Source: a virus. Taken from it: DNA of 31,382 nucleotides. The translations under genes and the position numbers were made by a program. Under the pieces are notes generated by a model. That model was not told the origin of the DNA. It saw only the letters and a list, made by a program, of their open reading frames with translations, and made no database searches. Below are positions 1 to 6,500 of the stretch, piece after piece (the first letter of the stretch is position 1; each line of letters starts with the position of its first letter). The DNA lies in the IMG/VR virus record IMGVR_UViG_3300018428_000104, positions 1 through 31,382 of that record; one strand, 5' to 3'.

Positions 1-60
1 CAATGGTAGAGTACCGGGCTTTTAACCTGTTAGTTGTGGGTTCGAGTCCCACCAAACCCA
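1..60 (+). tRNA. tRNA-Lys(TTT), 5' end outside window
   Basis: Only the 3' part is present. The D-arm remnant ends near base 12. The anticodon stem is 14-18/26-30 (one C-T mismatch at its base) and the loop CTTTTAA at 19-25 gives anticodon TTT. The T arm is GTGGG-TTCGAGT-CCCAC at 36-52, the acceptor 3' strand is 53-59 and the discriminator is A60. No CCA is encoded. Confidence 0.88.
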
Positions 61-61
61 C

Positions 62-90
62 TAGACAATCCAGTGCCTCTATGGTATGAT
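62..90 (+). promoter_or_regulatory. sigma70-like promoter before tRNA-Glu
   Basis: TAGACA (62-67), 17-base spacer, TATGAT (85-90), so transcription would start near 97, just before tRNA-Glu. A 7-bp inverted repeat, GACAATC (64-70) and GATTGTC (88-94), overlaps both hexamers. The block 62-99 recurs at 177-214 with 35 of 38 bases identical. It could instead be an RNA-processing hairpin within one tRNA transcript. Confidence 0.6.
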
Positions 91-103
91 TGTCTCATCA
101 AGC

Positions 104-176
104 GGTCCCTTCGTCTAGTGGCCTAGGACACTGCCCTTTCACGGAGGCGACACGGGTTCGACTCCCGTAGGGACTA
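104..176 (+). tRNA. tRNA-Glu(TTC)
   Basis: Acceptor strands 104-110 and 169-175 pair fully (with one G-T), and the discriminator is A176. The anticodon loop CTTTCAC gives anticodon TTC. The anticodon stem has a central G-A mismatch. The T loop TTCGACT is canonical. No CCA is encoded. Confidence 0.92.
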
Positions 177-205
177 TTGACAATCCACTGCCTCTATGGT
201 ATGAT
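177..205 (+). promoter_or_regulatory. sigma70-like promoter before tRNA-Ile
   Basis: Perfect TTGACA (177-182), 17-base spacer, TATGAT (200-205); predicted start near 212, three bases before tRNA-Ile. It is a near-copy of the element at 62-90 and keeps the same GACAATC/GATTGTC inverted repeat (179-185 and 203-209). It begins immediately after the tRNA-Glu discriminator base. Confidence 0.68.
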
Positions 206-214
206 TGTCTTATC

Positions 215-288
215 GGGAGATTAGCTCAGTTGGTTAGAGCGCACGACTGATAATCGTGAGGTGCCTGGTTCGAGTCCAGGATTTCCCA
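215..288 (+). tRNA. tRNA-Ile(GAT)
   Basis: Acceptor strands 215-221 and 281-287 pair, with one G-T. The anticodon stem CACGA/TCGTG encloses loop CTGATAA, giving anticodon GAT. The T arm CCTGG-TTCGAGT-CCAGG is perfect and the discriminator is A288. No CCA is encoded. Confidence 0.95.
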
Positions 289-290
289 TT

Positions 291-311
291 CCTCAACAAC
301 GCTAGTTGGGG
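291..311 (+). other. hairpin after tRNA-Ile
   Basis: CCTCAAC (291-297) and GTTGGGG (305-311) pair over seven positions (one G-T) around a 7-base loop. No T-run follows directly. It is probably a 3' structure of the tRNA-Ile transcript or a processing site. Confidence 0.45.
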
Positions 312-330
312 GAGATTGTTTAATATAACA

Positions 331-356
331 GAAGTCAGTAGCGAGACTTCTTTTTT
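331..356 (+). terminator. rho-independent terminator between tRNA-Ile and tRNA-Leu
   Basis: GAAGTC (331-336), an 8-base loop, and GACTTC (345-350) form a perfect 6-bp stem followed by six T (351-356). The T-run ends exactly where tRNA-Leu(TAA) begins. The hairpin may therefore end transcription from the promoters at 62 and 177, or set the 5' end of tRNA-Leu by processing. Confidence 0.72.
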
Positions 357-441
357 GGGAGTGTGGTGGAATCGGTAGACACACCAGACTTAAAATCTGT
401 TGACCATTACGGTCGTGCGAGTTCAAGTCTCGCCACTCCTA
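357..441 (+). tRNA. tRNA-Leu(TAA)
   Basis: Class II tRNA with a long variable arm. Acceptor strands 357-363 and 434-440 pair, and the discriminator is A441. The anticodon loop CTTAAAA gives TAA, reading TTA/TTG. The T arm GCGAG-TTCAAGT-CTCGC is perfect. No CCA is encoded. TTA is a very common Leu codon in the late genes that follow. Confidence 0.93.
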
Positions 442-446
442 TCCCA

Positions 447-454
447 CATAAATA
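447..454 (+). promoter_or_regulatory. T4-type late promoter (CATAAATA)
   Basis: CATAAATA at 447-454 matches the T4-like late promoter core, giving a start near 460, shortly before the gene at 477. The core is followed by AT and then GATGTGTGG, a downstream pattern shared with the site at 1227-1234. CACAT/ATGTG arms flank it as a short inverted repeat. Confidence 0.6.
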
Positions 455-476
455 ATGATGTGTGGAAATCAAAACA

Positions 477-743
477 ATGACGTACCATTTAGAACAACGC
501 TATGTATTTTACATGGGTAATGTTGTGAGGATGTACTTCATTCAGGGTATTCCTTATACATTCGATGAATTACCAACGATTGTAGAGGATCACCCAGCAG
601 TTCAAACAGAAGCGTTGGCAAACCGCGACTATGATGATGATGAACTTTACCATTGGTCCTCTTATCTTGTTATGGAAGAATGCCATCCACTTATGTTTGA
701 TATTGCGGTAGATAACCCAGAACTCTTACCACAAGATGATTGA
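477..743 (+). CDS. hypothetical protein (88 aa)
   Basis: I do not recognise this family. It is a small acidic protein with an Asp/Glu-rich middle and C-terminus (DYDDDE near residues 51-56) and several Tyr and Trp, with no membrane segment or signal peptide visible. An in-frame GTG at 462 would add five residues. ATG 477 is preferred because the late promoter at 447-454 puts the transcript start near 460, which would leave almost no leader for the GTG. The gene overlaps cpeT by 8 bases, so the two are probably translated from one late transcript. A bilin-related role is possible only by association with its neighbour. Confidence 0.72.
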   Translation: MTYHLEQRYVFYMGNVVRMYFIQGIPYTFDELPTIVEDHPAVQTEALANRDYDDDELYHWSSYLVMEECHPLMFDIAVDNPELLPQDD

Positions 744-1230
744 TGAATTTCGTAATCGCTTAATTGGGACATTTGAGAACAAGAGACAAGCATATCGTAA
801 CCCTTCTAGGTTTGCATATGTTCGTATTGTTCATAGTGATATTGACGGCAATCTAATTTATGGAGAGCAGGCATATAAACACTCACTCAATGCCCCCTAT
901 CGCAAGTTTGTTCTGGAACCTGTGATGGGTGATGGTCGTTTGGTCGTCAAGAATTATCGAATTACTGGTGAGGGACCAATTTCCAAAGACAGCTTGACAT
1001 ACTGTGATGGTTGTGATATACTGTTTAACATGGTCGATGATGTCTTTGTTGGTTCATCTGAGGGTTGTGATTGTTTAGTCAATCGACGCGGCAGAGTGAG
1101 TTATTTCACTACAAAAGCAAAGGTTGGTATCAATTACTATCATGTAATTGATCGTGGTTTTGACCCTACCACTAAAAAACAAATGTGGGGAACAGAATAT
1201 GGTCCCTTTGAATTTATGAAACAACCCTAA
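736..1230 (+). CDS. cpeT: CpeT-like phycobiliprotein lyase
   Basis: CpeT/CpcT-family proteins attach or chaperone bilins (phycoerythrobilin or phycocyanobilin) on phycobiliproteins in the cyanobacterial cytoplasm. Cyanophages carry short forms as host-derived metabolic genes. Family landmarks visible in the 164 residues are a GxF/Y start (11-13), an NPSRFAYVRI-type strand (22-31), EQAY (44-47), the segment LTYCDGCD (87-94), VGSSEGCDC (105-113), the YHVIDRGFDP core (135-144) and a WGTEYGPFEF C-terminus (151-160). Length matches the phage type; plastid and host forms are near 200. It starts at ATG 736 inside the end of the preceding gene. Its partner in this window is pebS (26786), which would make the bilin substrate. 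In some phages CpeT homologues have unproven or altered lyase activity, so the biochemical role is inferred. Confidence 0.92.
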   Translation: MIDEFRNRLIGTFENKRQAYRNPSRFAYVRIVHSDIDGNLIYGEQAYKHSLNAPYRKFVLEPVMGDGRLVVKNYRITGEGPISKDSLTYCDGCDILFNMVDDVFVGSSEGCDCLVNRRGRVSYFTTKAKVGINYYHVIDRGFDPTTKKQMWGTEYGPFEFMKQP

Positions 1231-1234
1231 ATAA
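1227..1234 (+). promoter_or_regulatory. late-promoter-like site before HNH gene
   Basis: CTAAATAA at 1227-1234 overlaps the cpeT stop codon and is followed by TTGAGTGTGG, resembling the arrangement at 447-464 (AAATAAT then GTGTGG). Predicted start is near 1239. It deviates from TATAAATA at the first positions, so it is weaker evidence than the site at 3540. Confidence 0.42.
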
Positions 1235-1253
1235 TTGAGTGTGGTACAGAGTT

Positions 1254-1724
1254 ATGGACTACCCAGACCCGCATAAACCAGTCTTGGTATTGAATGGTTC
1301 ATATGAACCTATTAACATCACGAATTGGAAACGAGCAACTGTTTTACTTCTCAAAGAGAAAGCAGTGATGTTATCTAAACGAGTTATCAAACTTGTTAAA
1401 TACATCAAACTACCATTCACTCGGATGAGAGTTACCCAACCCACTCGTAATATGATTTACCAGAGGGATGGAAACAAGTGTCAGTACTGCGGTTCGACCA
1501 AAAGATTAACAATCGACCATGTTATTCCTAGGTCTAAAGGTGGCGGGGACACATGGGATAATTTGGTAGTTGCCTGCTCTAGTTGTAATACCAAAAAGTC
1601 TGATAAATTACTTGAACATACGGGTATGAAACTAACTAGAGTTCCAAAGGCACCTATCCATCCTATGTTTATGCAACTTGAAAAATCACGCGATCCTGAA
1701 TGGCGTGAATATATGTTTATCTAG
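1254..1724 (+). CDS. HNH endonuclease
   Basis: HNH nucleases cut DNA with a metal-bound beta-beta-alpha site. From ATG 1254 the protein has 156 residues. The N-terminal region, with VLVLNGSYEP and NITNWKRA (11-28), matches the cyanobacterial HNH family. The catalytic part is C76xxC79 (CQYC), then IDHVIPRSKGG with D88-H89, N103 in WDNLV, and C108xxC111 (CSSC), forming a zinc-stapled HNH core. An in-frame GTG at 1239 is rejected because it coincides with the predicted transcript start from the site at 1227-1234. The gene lies inside the tRNA island with no intron nearby, so it is not obviously a homing element. It may be a host-derived nuclease or a free-standing mobility gene that uses tRNA regions. 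The stop codon lies in a hairpin arm. Confidence 0.92.
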   Translation: MDYPDPHKPVLVLNGSYEPINITNWKRATVLLLKEKAVMLSKRVIKLVKYIKLPFTRMRVTQPTRNMIYQRDGNKCQYCGSTKRLTIDHVIPRSKGGGDTWDNLVVACSSCNTKKSDKLLEHTGMKLTRVPKAPIHPMFMQLEKSRDPEWREYMFI

Positions 1725-1765
1725 AGGGAGTACAAAAGGTCTGTAGTAGAAACAGACGCCCTCTA
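1722..1765 (+). other. two-tier hairpin between HNH gene and tRNA-Leu
   Basis: Outer arms TAGAGGG (1722-1728) and CCCTCTA (1759-1765) enclose an inner perfect 6-bp hairpin, GTCTGT (1739-1744) / ACAGAC (1752-1757). The outer left arm contains the TAG stop of the HNH gene, and the structure ends three bases before tRNA-Leu(TAG). There is no T-run, so processing or transcript protection seems likelier than termination. Confidence 0.5.
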
Positions 1766-1768
1766 CAT

Positions 1769-1850
1769 GTCGATGTGGCGGAATTGGTAGACGCGCTGGG
1801 TTTAGGTTCCAGTGGGGTATCCCGTGGAGGTTCAAGTCCTCTCATCGACA
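1769..1850 (+). tRNA. tRNA-Leu(TAG)
   Basis: Class II tRNA. Acceptor GTCGATG (1769-1775) pairs perfectly with CATCGAC (1843-1849), and the discriminator is A1850. Anticodon stem CTGGG/TCCAG encloses loop TTTAGGT, giving anticodon TAG. A long variable arm and a T arm with TTCAAGT loop are present. No CCA is encoded. Confidence 0.94.
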
Positions 1851-1854
1851 CTAT

Positions 1855-1928
1855 GGGGTTGTAGCTCAGTTGGTTAGAGCGCCTGCCTGTCACGCAGGAA
1901 GTCGTGGGTTCGAGTCCCATCAGTCCCG
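1855..1928 (+). tRNA. tRNA-Asp(GTC)
   Basis: Acceptor strands 1855-1861 and 1921-1927 pair with G-T wobbles. Anticodon stem CCTGC/GCAGG encloses loop CTGTCAC, giving anticodon GTC. The T loop is TTCGAGT and the discriminator is G1928. It lies four bases after tRNA-Leu(TAG). No CCA is encoded. Confidence 0.94.
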
Positions 1929-1929
1929 T

Positions 1930-1978
1930 TGCTAATGTGGGCATCAGCAGACGCTGCCTAGTAAGTCCTACATTAGCA
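1930..1978 (+). other. long hairpin between tRNA-Asp and tRNA-Thr
   Basis: Twelve positions at 1930-1941 pair with 1967-1978 (one G-T), enclosing a smaller CAGC/GCTG hairpin (1945-1948, 1953-1956). It fills the spacer almost completely, ending three bases before tRNA-Thr. No downstream T-run is seen. A tRNA-processing or stabilising role is inferred. Confidence 0.55.
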
Positions 1979-1981
1979 TTT

Positions 1982-2058
1982 GCCACTATAGCTCAGCTGG
2001 ATAGAGCAACGGTTTTGTAAACCGTAGGTCGTCGGTTCAAGTCCGACTTGTGGCTCCA
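1982..2058 (+). tRNA. tRNA-Thr(TGT), CCA encoded
   Basis: Acceptor strands 1982-1988 and 2048-2054 pair except for one T-T mismatch. Anticodon stem ACGGT/ACCGT encloses loop TTTGTAA, giving anticodon TGT. T arm GTCGG-TTCAAGT-CCGAC is perfect. Discriminator T2055 is followed by an encoded CCA (2056-2058), the only one in this cluster, and tRNA-Ala starts on the next base. Confidence 0.93.
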
Positions 2059-2131
2059 GGGGAATTAGCTCAGTTGGTAGAGCACCTGCTTTGCAAGCAG
2101 GCTGTCAGCGGTTCGAGTCCGCTATTCTCCA
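2059..2131 (+). tRNA. tRNA-Ala(TGC)
   Basis: Acceptor GGGGAAT (2059-2065) pairs with ATTCTCC (2124-2130), and the discriminator is A2131. Anticodon stem CCTGC/GCAGG encloses loop TTTGCAA, giving anticodon TGC. T arm AGCGG-TTCGAGT-CCGCT is perfect. There is no gap from tRNA-Thr, so one cleavage separates the two. No CCA is encoded. Confidence 0.95.
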
Positions 2132-2134
2132 TAA

Positions 2135-2252
2135 ACGGGATGGCGACACCCGTGCTCACATCTCCAGGAGAAAAAAGAACTGGAAATCCAACCCATGTGA
2201 GAGAGAGGTGGGGTCCCTCTTGACTGCTACCGCTGTGGGACGCTGCAGTGGT
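2135..2252 (+). other. highly structured 118-nt spacer, possible small RNA
   Basis: Four consecutive hairpins fill the gap between tRNA-Ala and tRNA-Asn: ACGGG/CCCGT (2135-2139, 2149-2153); CTCACAT/ATGTGAG (2155-2161, 2195-2201) with an inner CCAG/CTGG; AGAGG/CCTCT (2204-2208, 2216-2220); and ACCGCTG/CAGTGGT (2229-2235, 2246-2252). The last is followed by a T-rich stretch. There is no T-loop signature, so it is not a tRNA, and no credible reading frame is present. It could be a small RNA or a set of processing structures. Confidence 0.4.
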
Positions 2253-2261
2253 TATTTTCAT

Positions 2262-2333
2262 TCCTCTGTAGCTCAGCGGTAGAGCCATCGACTGTTAATC
2301 GATTGGTCGCAGGTTCGAATCCTGCCGGGGGAG
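2262..2333 (+). tRNA. tRNA-Asn(GTT)
   Basis: Acceptor strands 2262-2268 and 2326-2332 pair with G-T wobbles, and the discriminator is G2333. Anticodon stem ATCGA/TCGAT encloses loop CTGTTAA, giving anticodon GTT. T arm GCAGG-TTCGAAT-CCTGC is perfect. No CCA is encoded. This is the last tRNA recognised in the window. Confidence 0.95.
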
Positions 2334-2348
2334 TTTTAAGATAGACAA

Positions 2349-2831
2349 ATGCAAATATTTGAAGAGTTTTTAAAATCAAAATTATATTTTGACACCGTTT
2401 GTTTTGCTCAGGATAAAGCAAAATATAAATGGGGAGAATATGATCATCAATACGCTCCACCTACAGGAGTTGTTGCTGATTTTACTGAAAATTTAATATA
2501 TCCTTTTAATCAAATTGTAGAGGAAATACGACCTCATATTCCAGATCACCTATCACTCAAACGAATCTATATTAATTGCTTTGCACCCAGAGAAATTCCA
2601 ACATGGCATACTGATAGTAGTATCCCTGGTCACAAAACAACGTTAATATATTTGTCTACAAAAAATTTTGCACTTGATGATGGCGGAGAGACTCAATTTT
2701 GGGACAATGATAAGATAACAGGCATAGTTCCTAGACCAAATCGTTGTATTATTTTTCCATCTGAAATTTTGCATAGAGCAACATCATATAATAATAATTG
2801 GAGATTTACTTTAGCAACAAAATGGGAGTAA
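2349..2831 (+). CDS. 2OG-Fe(II) oxygenase (prolyl-4-hydroxylase-like)
   Basis: Predicted iron- and 2-oxoglutarate-dependent dioxygenase of 160 residues. The metal triad is visible as H87-x-D89 (WHTDS) and distal H142 (EILHRA), with R152 (WRFTL) placed to bind 2-oxoglutarate. The glycine-rich DDGGETQFW turn (110-118) before the distal His is also typical of prolyl-4-hydroxylase-like enzymes. Length fits the minimal catalytic fold. The substrate is unknown; T4-like cyanophages carry several such genes without assigned targets. It begins 15 bases after tRNA-Asn with no clear Shine-Dalgarno. Its last 10 bases overlap the methyltransferase start, so both are probably made from one message. Both genes are noticeably AT-rich (many AAA, AAT, ATT, TTT codons), suggesting separate acquisition. 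Confidence 0.88.
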   Translation: MQIFEEFLKSKLYFDTVCFAQDKAKYKWGEYDHQYAPPTGVVADFTENLIYPFNQIVEEIRPHIPDHLSLKRIYINCFAPREIPTWHTDSSIPGHKTTLIYLSTKNFALDDGGETQFWDNDKITGIVPRPNRCIIFPSEILHRATSYNNNWRFTLATKWE

Positions 2832-3544
2832 AAACATTTTATGATAATAATAACACTGAAAGTTGGAAAGTAGTCCTAGGAGAAGATTTGCACTACCATA
2901 TTGGATCTAAATCCGATGGTGACATTTTTAAGCAAGCAATTTTTGACTTGTATCAACATATTCCTGATGGTAGTAGTGTTTTAGATTGTGGTTGTGGTTG
3001 GGGAGCACCAGCAAGGATGCTAATGAATGATAAAAATTGCAAAATTACTGGTGTAACTATATCAGATAAACAAGCAGAGTATATTACAGATTTTCCAGTT
3101 ATCAATACGGACCTACAAAAATATACTCCAGATACTAATTATGATGTTGCTCTGTTTGTTGAATCATTTTGTCATCTAAGAGATCCATTTACAGTATTAA
3201 AAAACATTAAAAACAATGTAAATAAAATTGTAATTAGAGACTACATTTGGCCAACAGTTTGGTATAATAATGTATGGAAAATGATGTTTTACCCAAAAAA
3301 TTTCTGGGTAAAAATTTTGTCTGAAAGTGGTTTCAGTGTAGATTTGATAGAGGAAGATAAAAACGCAACAATATTTGCTACTTGTGAATACTGGTACAAT
3401 AATATTCAAAAATTGAATAGAGAAGAAGTTGTGGGACACATTCAAAATTTGGAAACTTTATGTATTACTGTTTTAAATCACACCAAAAATGGAACTCTAT
3501 CTGAAACGGTTCCACTCATTCATATAGTTGCAACAGCGGTATAA
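2822..3544 (+). CDS. class I SAM-dependent methyltransferase
   Basis: A 240-residue protein with a Rossmann methyltransferase core. Motif I is VLDCGCGWG (53-61), followed by an acidic/TGVTIS strand (76-81) that would contact the adenosine, and a YDVALFVESFCHL segment (107-119) at the motif IV position. The arrangement resembles small-molecule methyltransferases of the cyclopropane/tocopherol/sarcosine group, but the substrate cannot be told from sequence. A longer frame from TTG 2798 exists; ATG 2822 is preferred because it uses a standard start and overlaps the oxygenase stop by only 10 bases. The C-terminal third is Asn/Lys/Ile-rich and lacks familiar motifs. Coupling to the oxygenase suggests the two enzymes act on one target, possibly a virion or tail component, since a late promoter and tail genes follow. 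Confidence 0.87.
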   Translation: MGVKTFYDNNNTESWKVVLGEDLHYHIGSKSDGDIFKQAIFDLYQHIPDGSSVLDCGCGWGAPARMLMNDKNCKITGVTISDKQAEYITDFPVINTDLQKYTPDTNYDVALFVESFCHLRDPFTVLKNIKNNVNKIVIRDYIWPTVWYNNVWKMMFYPKNFWVKILSESGFSVDLIEEDKNATIFATCEYWYNNIQKLNREEVVGHIQNLETLCITVLNHTKNGTLSETVPLIHIVATAV

Positions 3545-3547
3545 ATA
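3540..3547 (+). promoter_or_regulatory. T4-type late promoter TATAAATA
   Basis: Exact TATAAATA at 3540-3547, overlapping the methyltransferase stop codon (3542-3544). By analogy with T4, transcription would start near 3553, about 26 bases before the giant tail gene. This is the best late-promoter match in the window and probably drives the virion module. Confidence 0.78.
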
Positions 3548-3578
3548 ACACAGAAGAATACCAGCAGCGGCAATAATT

Positions 3579-6500
3579 ATGTCTCTTACCAGACTTGATA
3601 ATCTGTATTCCAGTAAAACTGGAAAATACTTATATGTATCTCCAGATGATTTCAATGCAACGGATGAATTAGATAACAGAGGTAACTCTCCTCTACGTCC
3701 ATTTAAGACCATTCAGAGGGCATTTCTTGAGGTAGCGAGATTCTCATATCAACCTGGTGCAAACAACGATAGATTTGACCAGTTTAGCGTCATGCTAATG
3801 CCTGGTGATCACTATATTGATAATCGTCCTGGTCTTGTAAATTATAGTATTGGTGGTAGCAACAGTGCTAGAAATAGATATTTTGACGCAGGAAATCTTC
3901 TAGAATCAAATAAACTCTTTATTGCATATGAAGCATATGCAAGAATGCTTGCAAATCCCGCTAATGCTGGTTTTGAACCAGTTCCAACAGACCCTGCTGT
4001 AACTTTTGCTGATTGTATTGATGACGTTTTAGATGTTCTTGATACAATCATCTATAACGTAAAATTTGGTGGTAATGATAAAACATTTGATGCTGCACTT
4101 ATATACCAAAACGAACCCGCATTAATTGCTAATGAGGCAGCTCAATCAATTGAAGTATATAACAACGCTCTAGAAATTGCAAAATTAGTAATTACTAATG
4201 CAACTGTAAGTCCAATTAATCAGAATAGTTTTCTTACTGAATTAAATCTTTCTGAAGCATATTCTCAAGTATTTGATCCAAGTATTTCTACAGGACCAAC
4301 TGTATTTGGTCAATCCGGTTCTGATGTTCCTTATGGTCAATTTGATACTTGTGCTGATGTTCAATCTACTCTAGATATTCTCTTTGGAATTATCGAAGAG
4401 GGAATCAATCAAACTTTAGATTTTGCTGATCGCACTGAACCACCAACTCTAGGTGAACTACCAGTATTTAATTTTAATCAGCAAACTGGCGAGTGGAACG
4501 ATAACTCAATTATTGATCTTTCCAACCCAGATAATATCTATTGGAAGTTTAATGCATCTACTGGTGGATGTATTGTACCTAGAGGTTGTTCACTTGTTGG
4601 TTATGACCTTCGTAGAACAATTGTTAGACCACTATATGTTCCCGATCCTGCTGATAGTAATCAAGACAGAACATCTATCTTTAATCTAACTGGTGGTTGC
4701 TATCTATGGCAGTTTACTATTAAAGATGGTGATTTATCGAACAATTCGCCATTATTTGACGTAAATGATAATGTTGGTAAGGTATACTATCAGAAGGGCA
4801 ATATTTCTACATTTGCTGTTCCTGAGTATTCTCACCACAAGATTACAATTATGGAATATGCTGAGAGGAAAGACCTCGATGCATTCTATGAAAAAGTTGG
4901 AATTGCATTCTCGCAATATCAACCAACCATTGATGAAGAAGGAGAATTTGATGCTCTAGTACAAGAAAATAGAATTGTTGGACCTCTATCTGATACACGT
5001 TCTATTGAAAGCATTAAAGTTGTTGATGCAAATATTGGACAACCAAATCAAAAACTTATTCTTCAAGTTACAACAAAAATTGACCACGGATATTTTAAAG
5101 ACCAGTATATTGCTATCTTAAATACTGGATTAGATGAAGAAACTAACGGAACATTCAAAGTTGCTAGTATTAGCGCGACTGATCCTAGATTCTTCACTTA
5201 TGAAATTCCAGGAAAAGTATCTGCTGGTTTAGGACTTACTAACAACCAAACTTACAGATTAGGTTCTGGATTAAGTAACAATGCTGTAGCACAGGCAGAG
5301 ATTGACTCTGTTGAGTCTGCTTCTCCATATGTCTTCAACTGCTCAATTCGTTCCACATGGGGTCAGTGTGGTATGTGGGCAAATGGTGCTAAGGCAACTG
5401 GATTTAAATCTATGGTTGTGGCACAGTACACTGGTGTTTCACTACAAAAGGATGACCGTGCTTTCATCCGCTACGATGAGTTTACTAACACATGGAATCA
5501 AGCATCACTAACTGATGCATTTGCAAGTGTTCCATATCACACCAAGGGTGATGCATACTGGAAGGATGATTGGAGAAACTTCCACATCCGTGCATCTGAA
5601 GATTCATTCATTCAGTGTGTGTCCGTGTTCGCGGTGGGATTCTTCGATCATTTCCTGATGGAAAGTGGTGGAGATATGTCTATCACGAACTCAAACTCTA
5701 ACTTTGGTAATACATCTCTGCACTCTATCGGTCATAAAGGATTTTCCTTTAACCAGGACAAGGGTGGATACATTACAGATATTATTCCACCAGAATCTTT
5801 GAGTGGAGGATATGCATCAAATCCAAATATTCCTTCTACAAATTCTGAAAAGGTTGCTTATTATCCAATTGATATTGTTTCTAGTAATGATACAGGAAAT
5901 ACTTCAAAATTATTCATCGGTGCTGATGATGTGTATAATCCAGCATCACGCCCTGCAGCTATATTAGATGGATATAGAATTGGTGCGAGACCAGATGAAA
6001 AGATTTTTGTACGTCTTGCTGAACTAACTGATGGGTCCGGCGATCAATTTTCTGCTACATTAACACCAACTGGCATTGAGCAATACACTGTTGGGATAGA
6101 TTTCTTGAATCCAACAGGAATTACTATTGATAATTATGCACAAGATGCAGCAAATTTAATTAACTCAAACAAAGAATTTATTCAAGACGAAGTATACGGA
6201 TATATTACTACAAAATTTGATACTTTACTGACCAATCAAAATATTACAATTTCAACGTGTCGTAGAGATATTGGATATTATGTTGATGCTATTGTACAAG
6301 ATTTGAGACTTGGTGGTAATATTAATAGTGTTCAAGCAGCTGAAGCATATTTTGTTGGTGGTCAATTAACTTATATTCAGAATGAGCAATTAGAAACTCA
6401 GGATGCTCTTCGTTATACTAAAGACCTATGTATCGCAGCAATGCGTAACTTTGATTATCTACTTACAGGTTGTACTTCTACTGCTAATAGTGATGTAATT

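Noticed and set aside
1254-1724. HNH gene as part of a group I intron or intein
   Set aside because: No split tRNA or protein gene and no intron core or splicing motifs are visible around it.
1717-1986. Minus-strand frame across tRNA-Leu and tRNA-Asp
   Set aside because: It is an artefact of reading tRNA genes backwards; such frames give the typical false peptide seen opposite tRNAs.
2091-2282. Plus-strand frame in the structured spacer after tRNA-Ala
   Set aside because: It begins inside tRNA-Ala and runs into tRNA-Asn, with no ribosome-binding site, and the region is dominated by hairpins.
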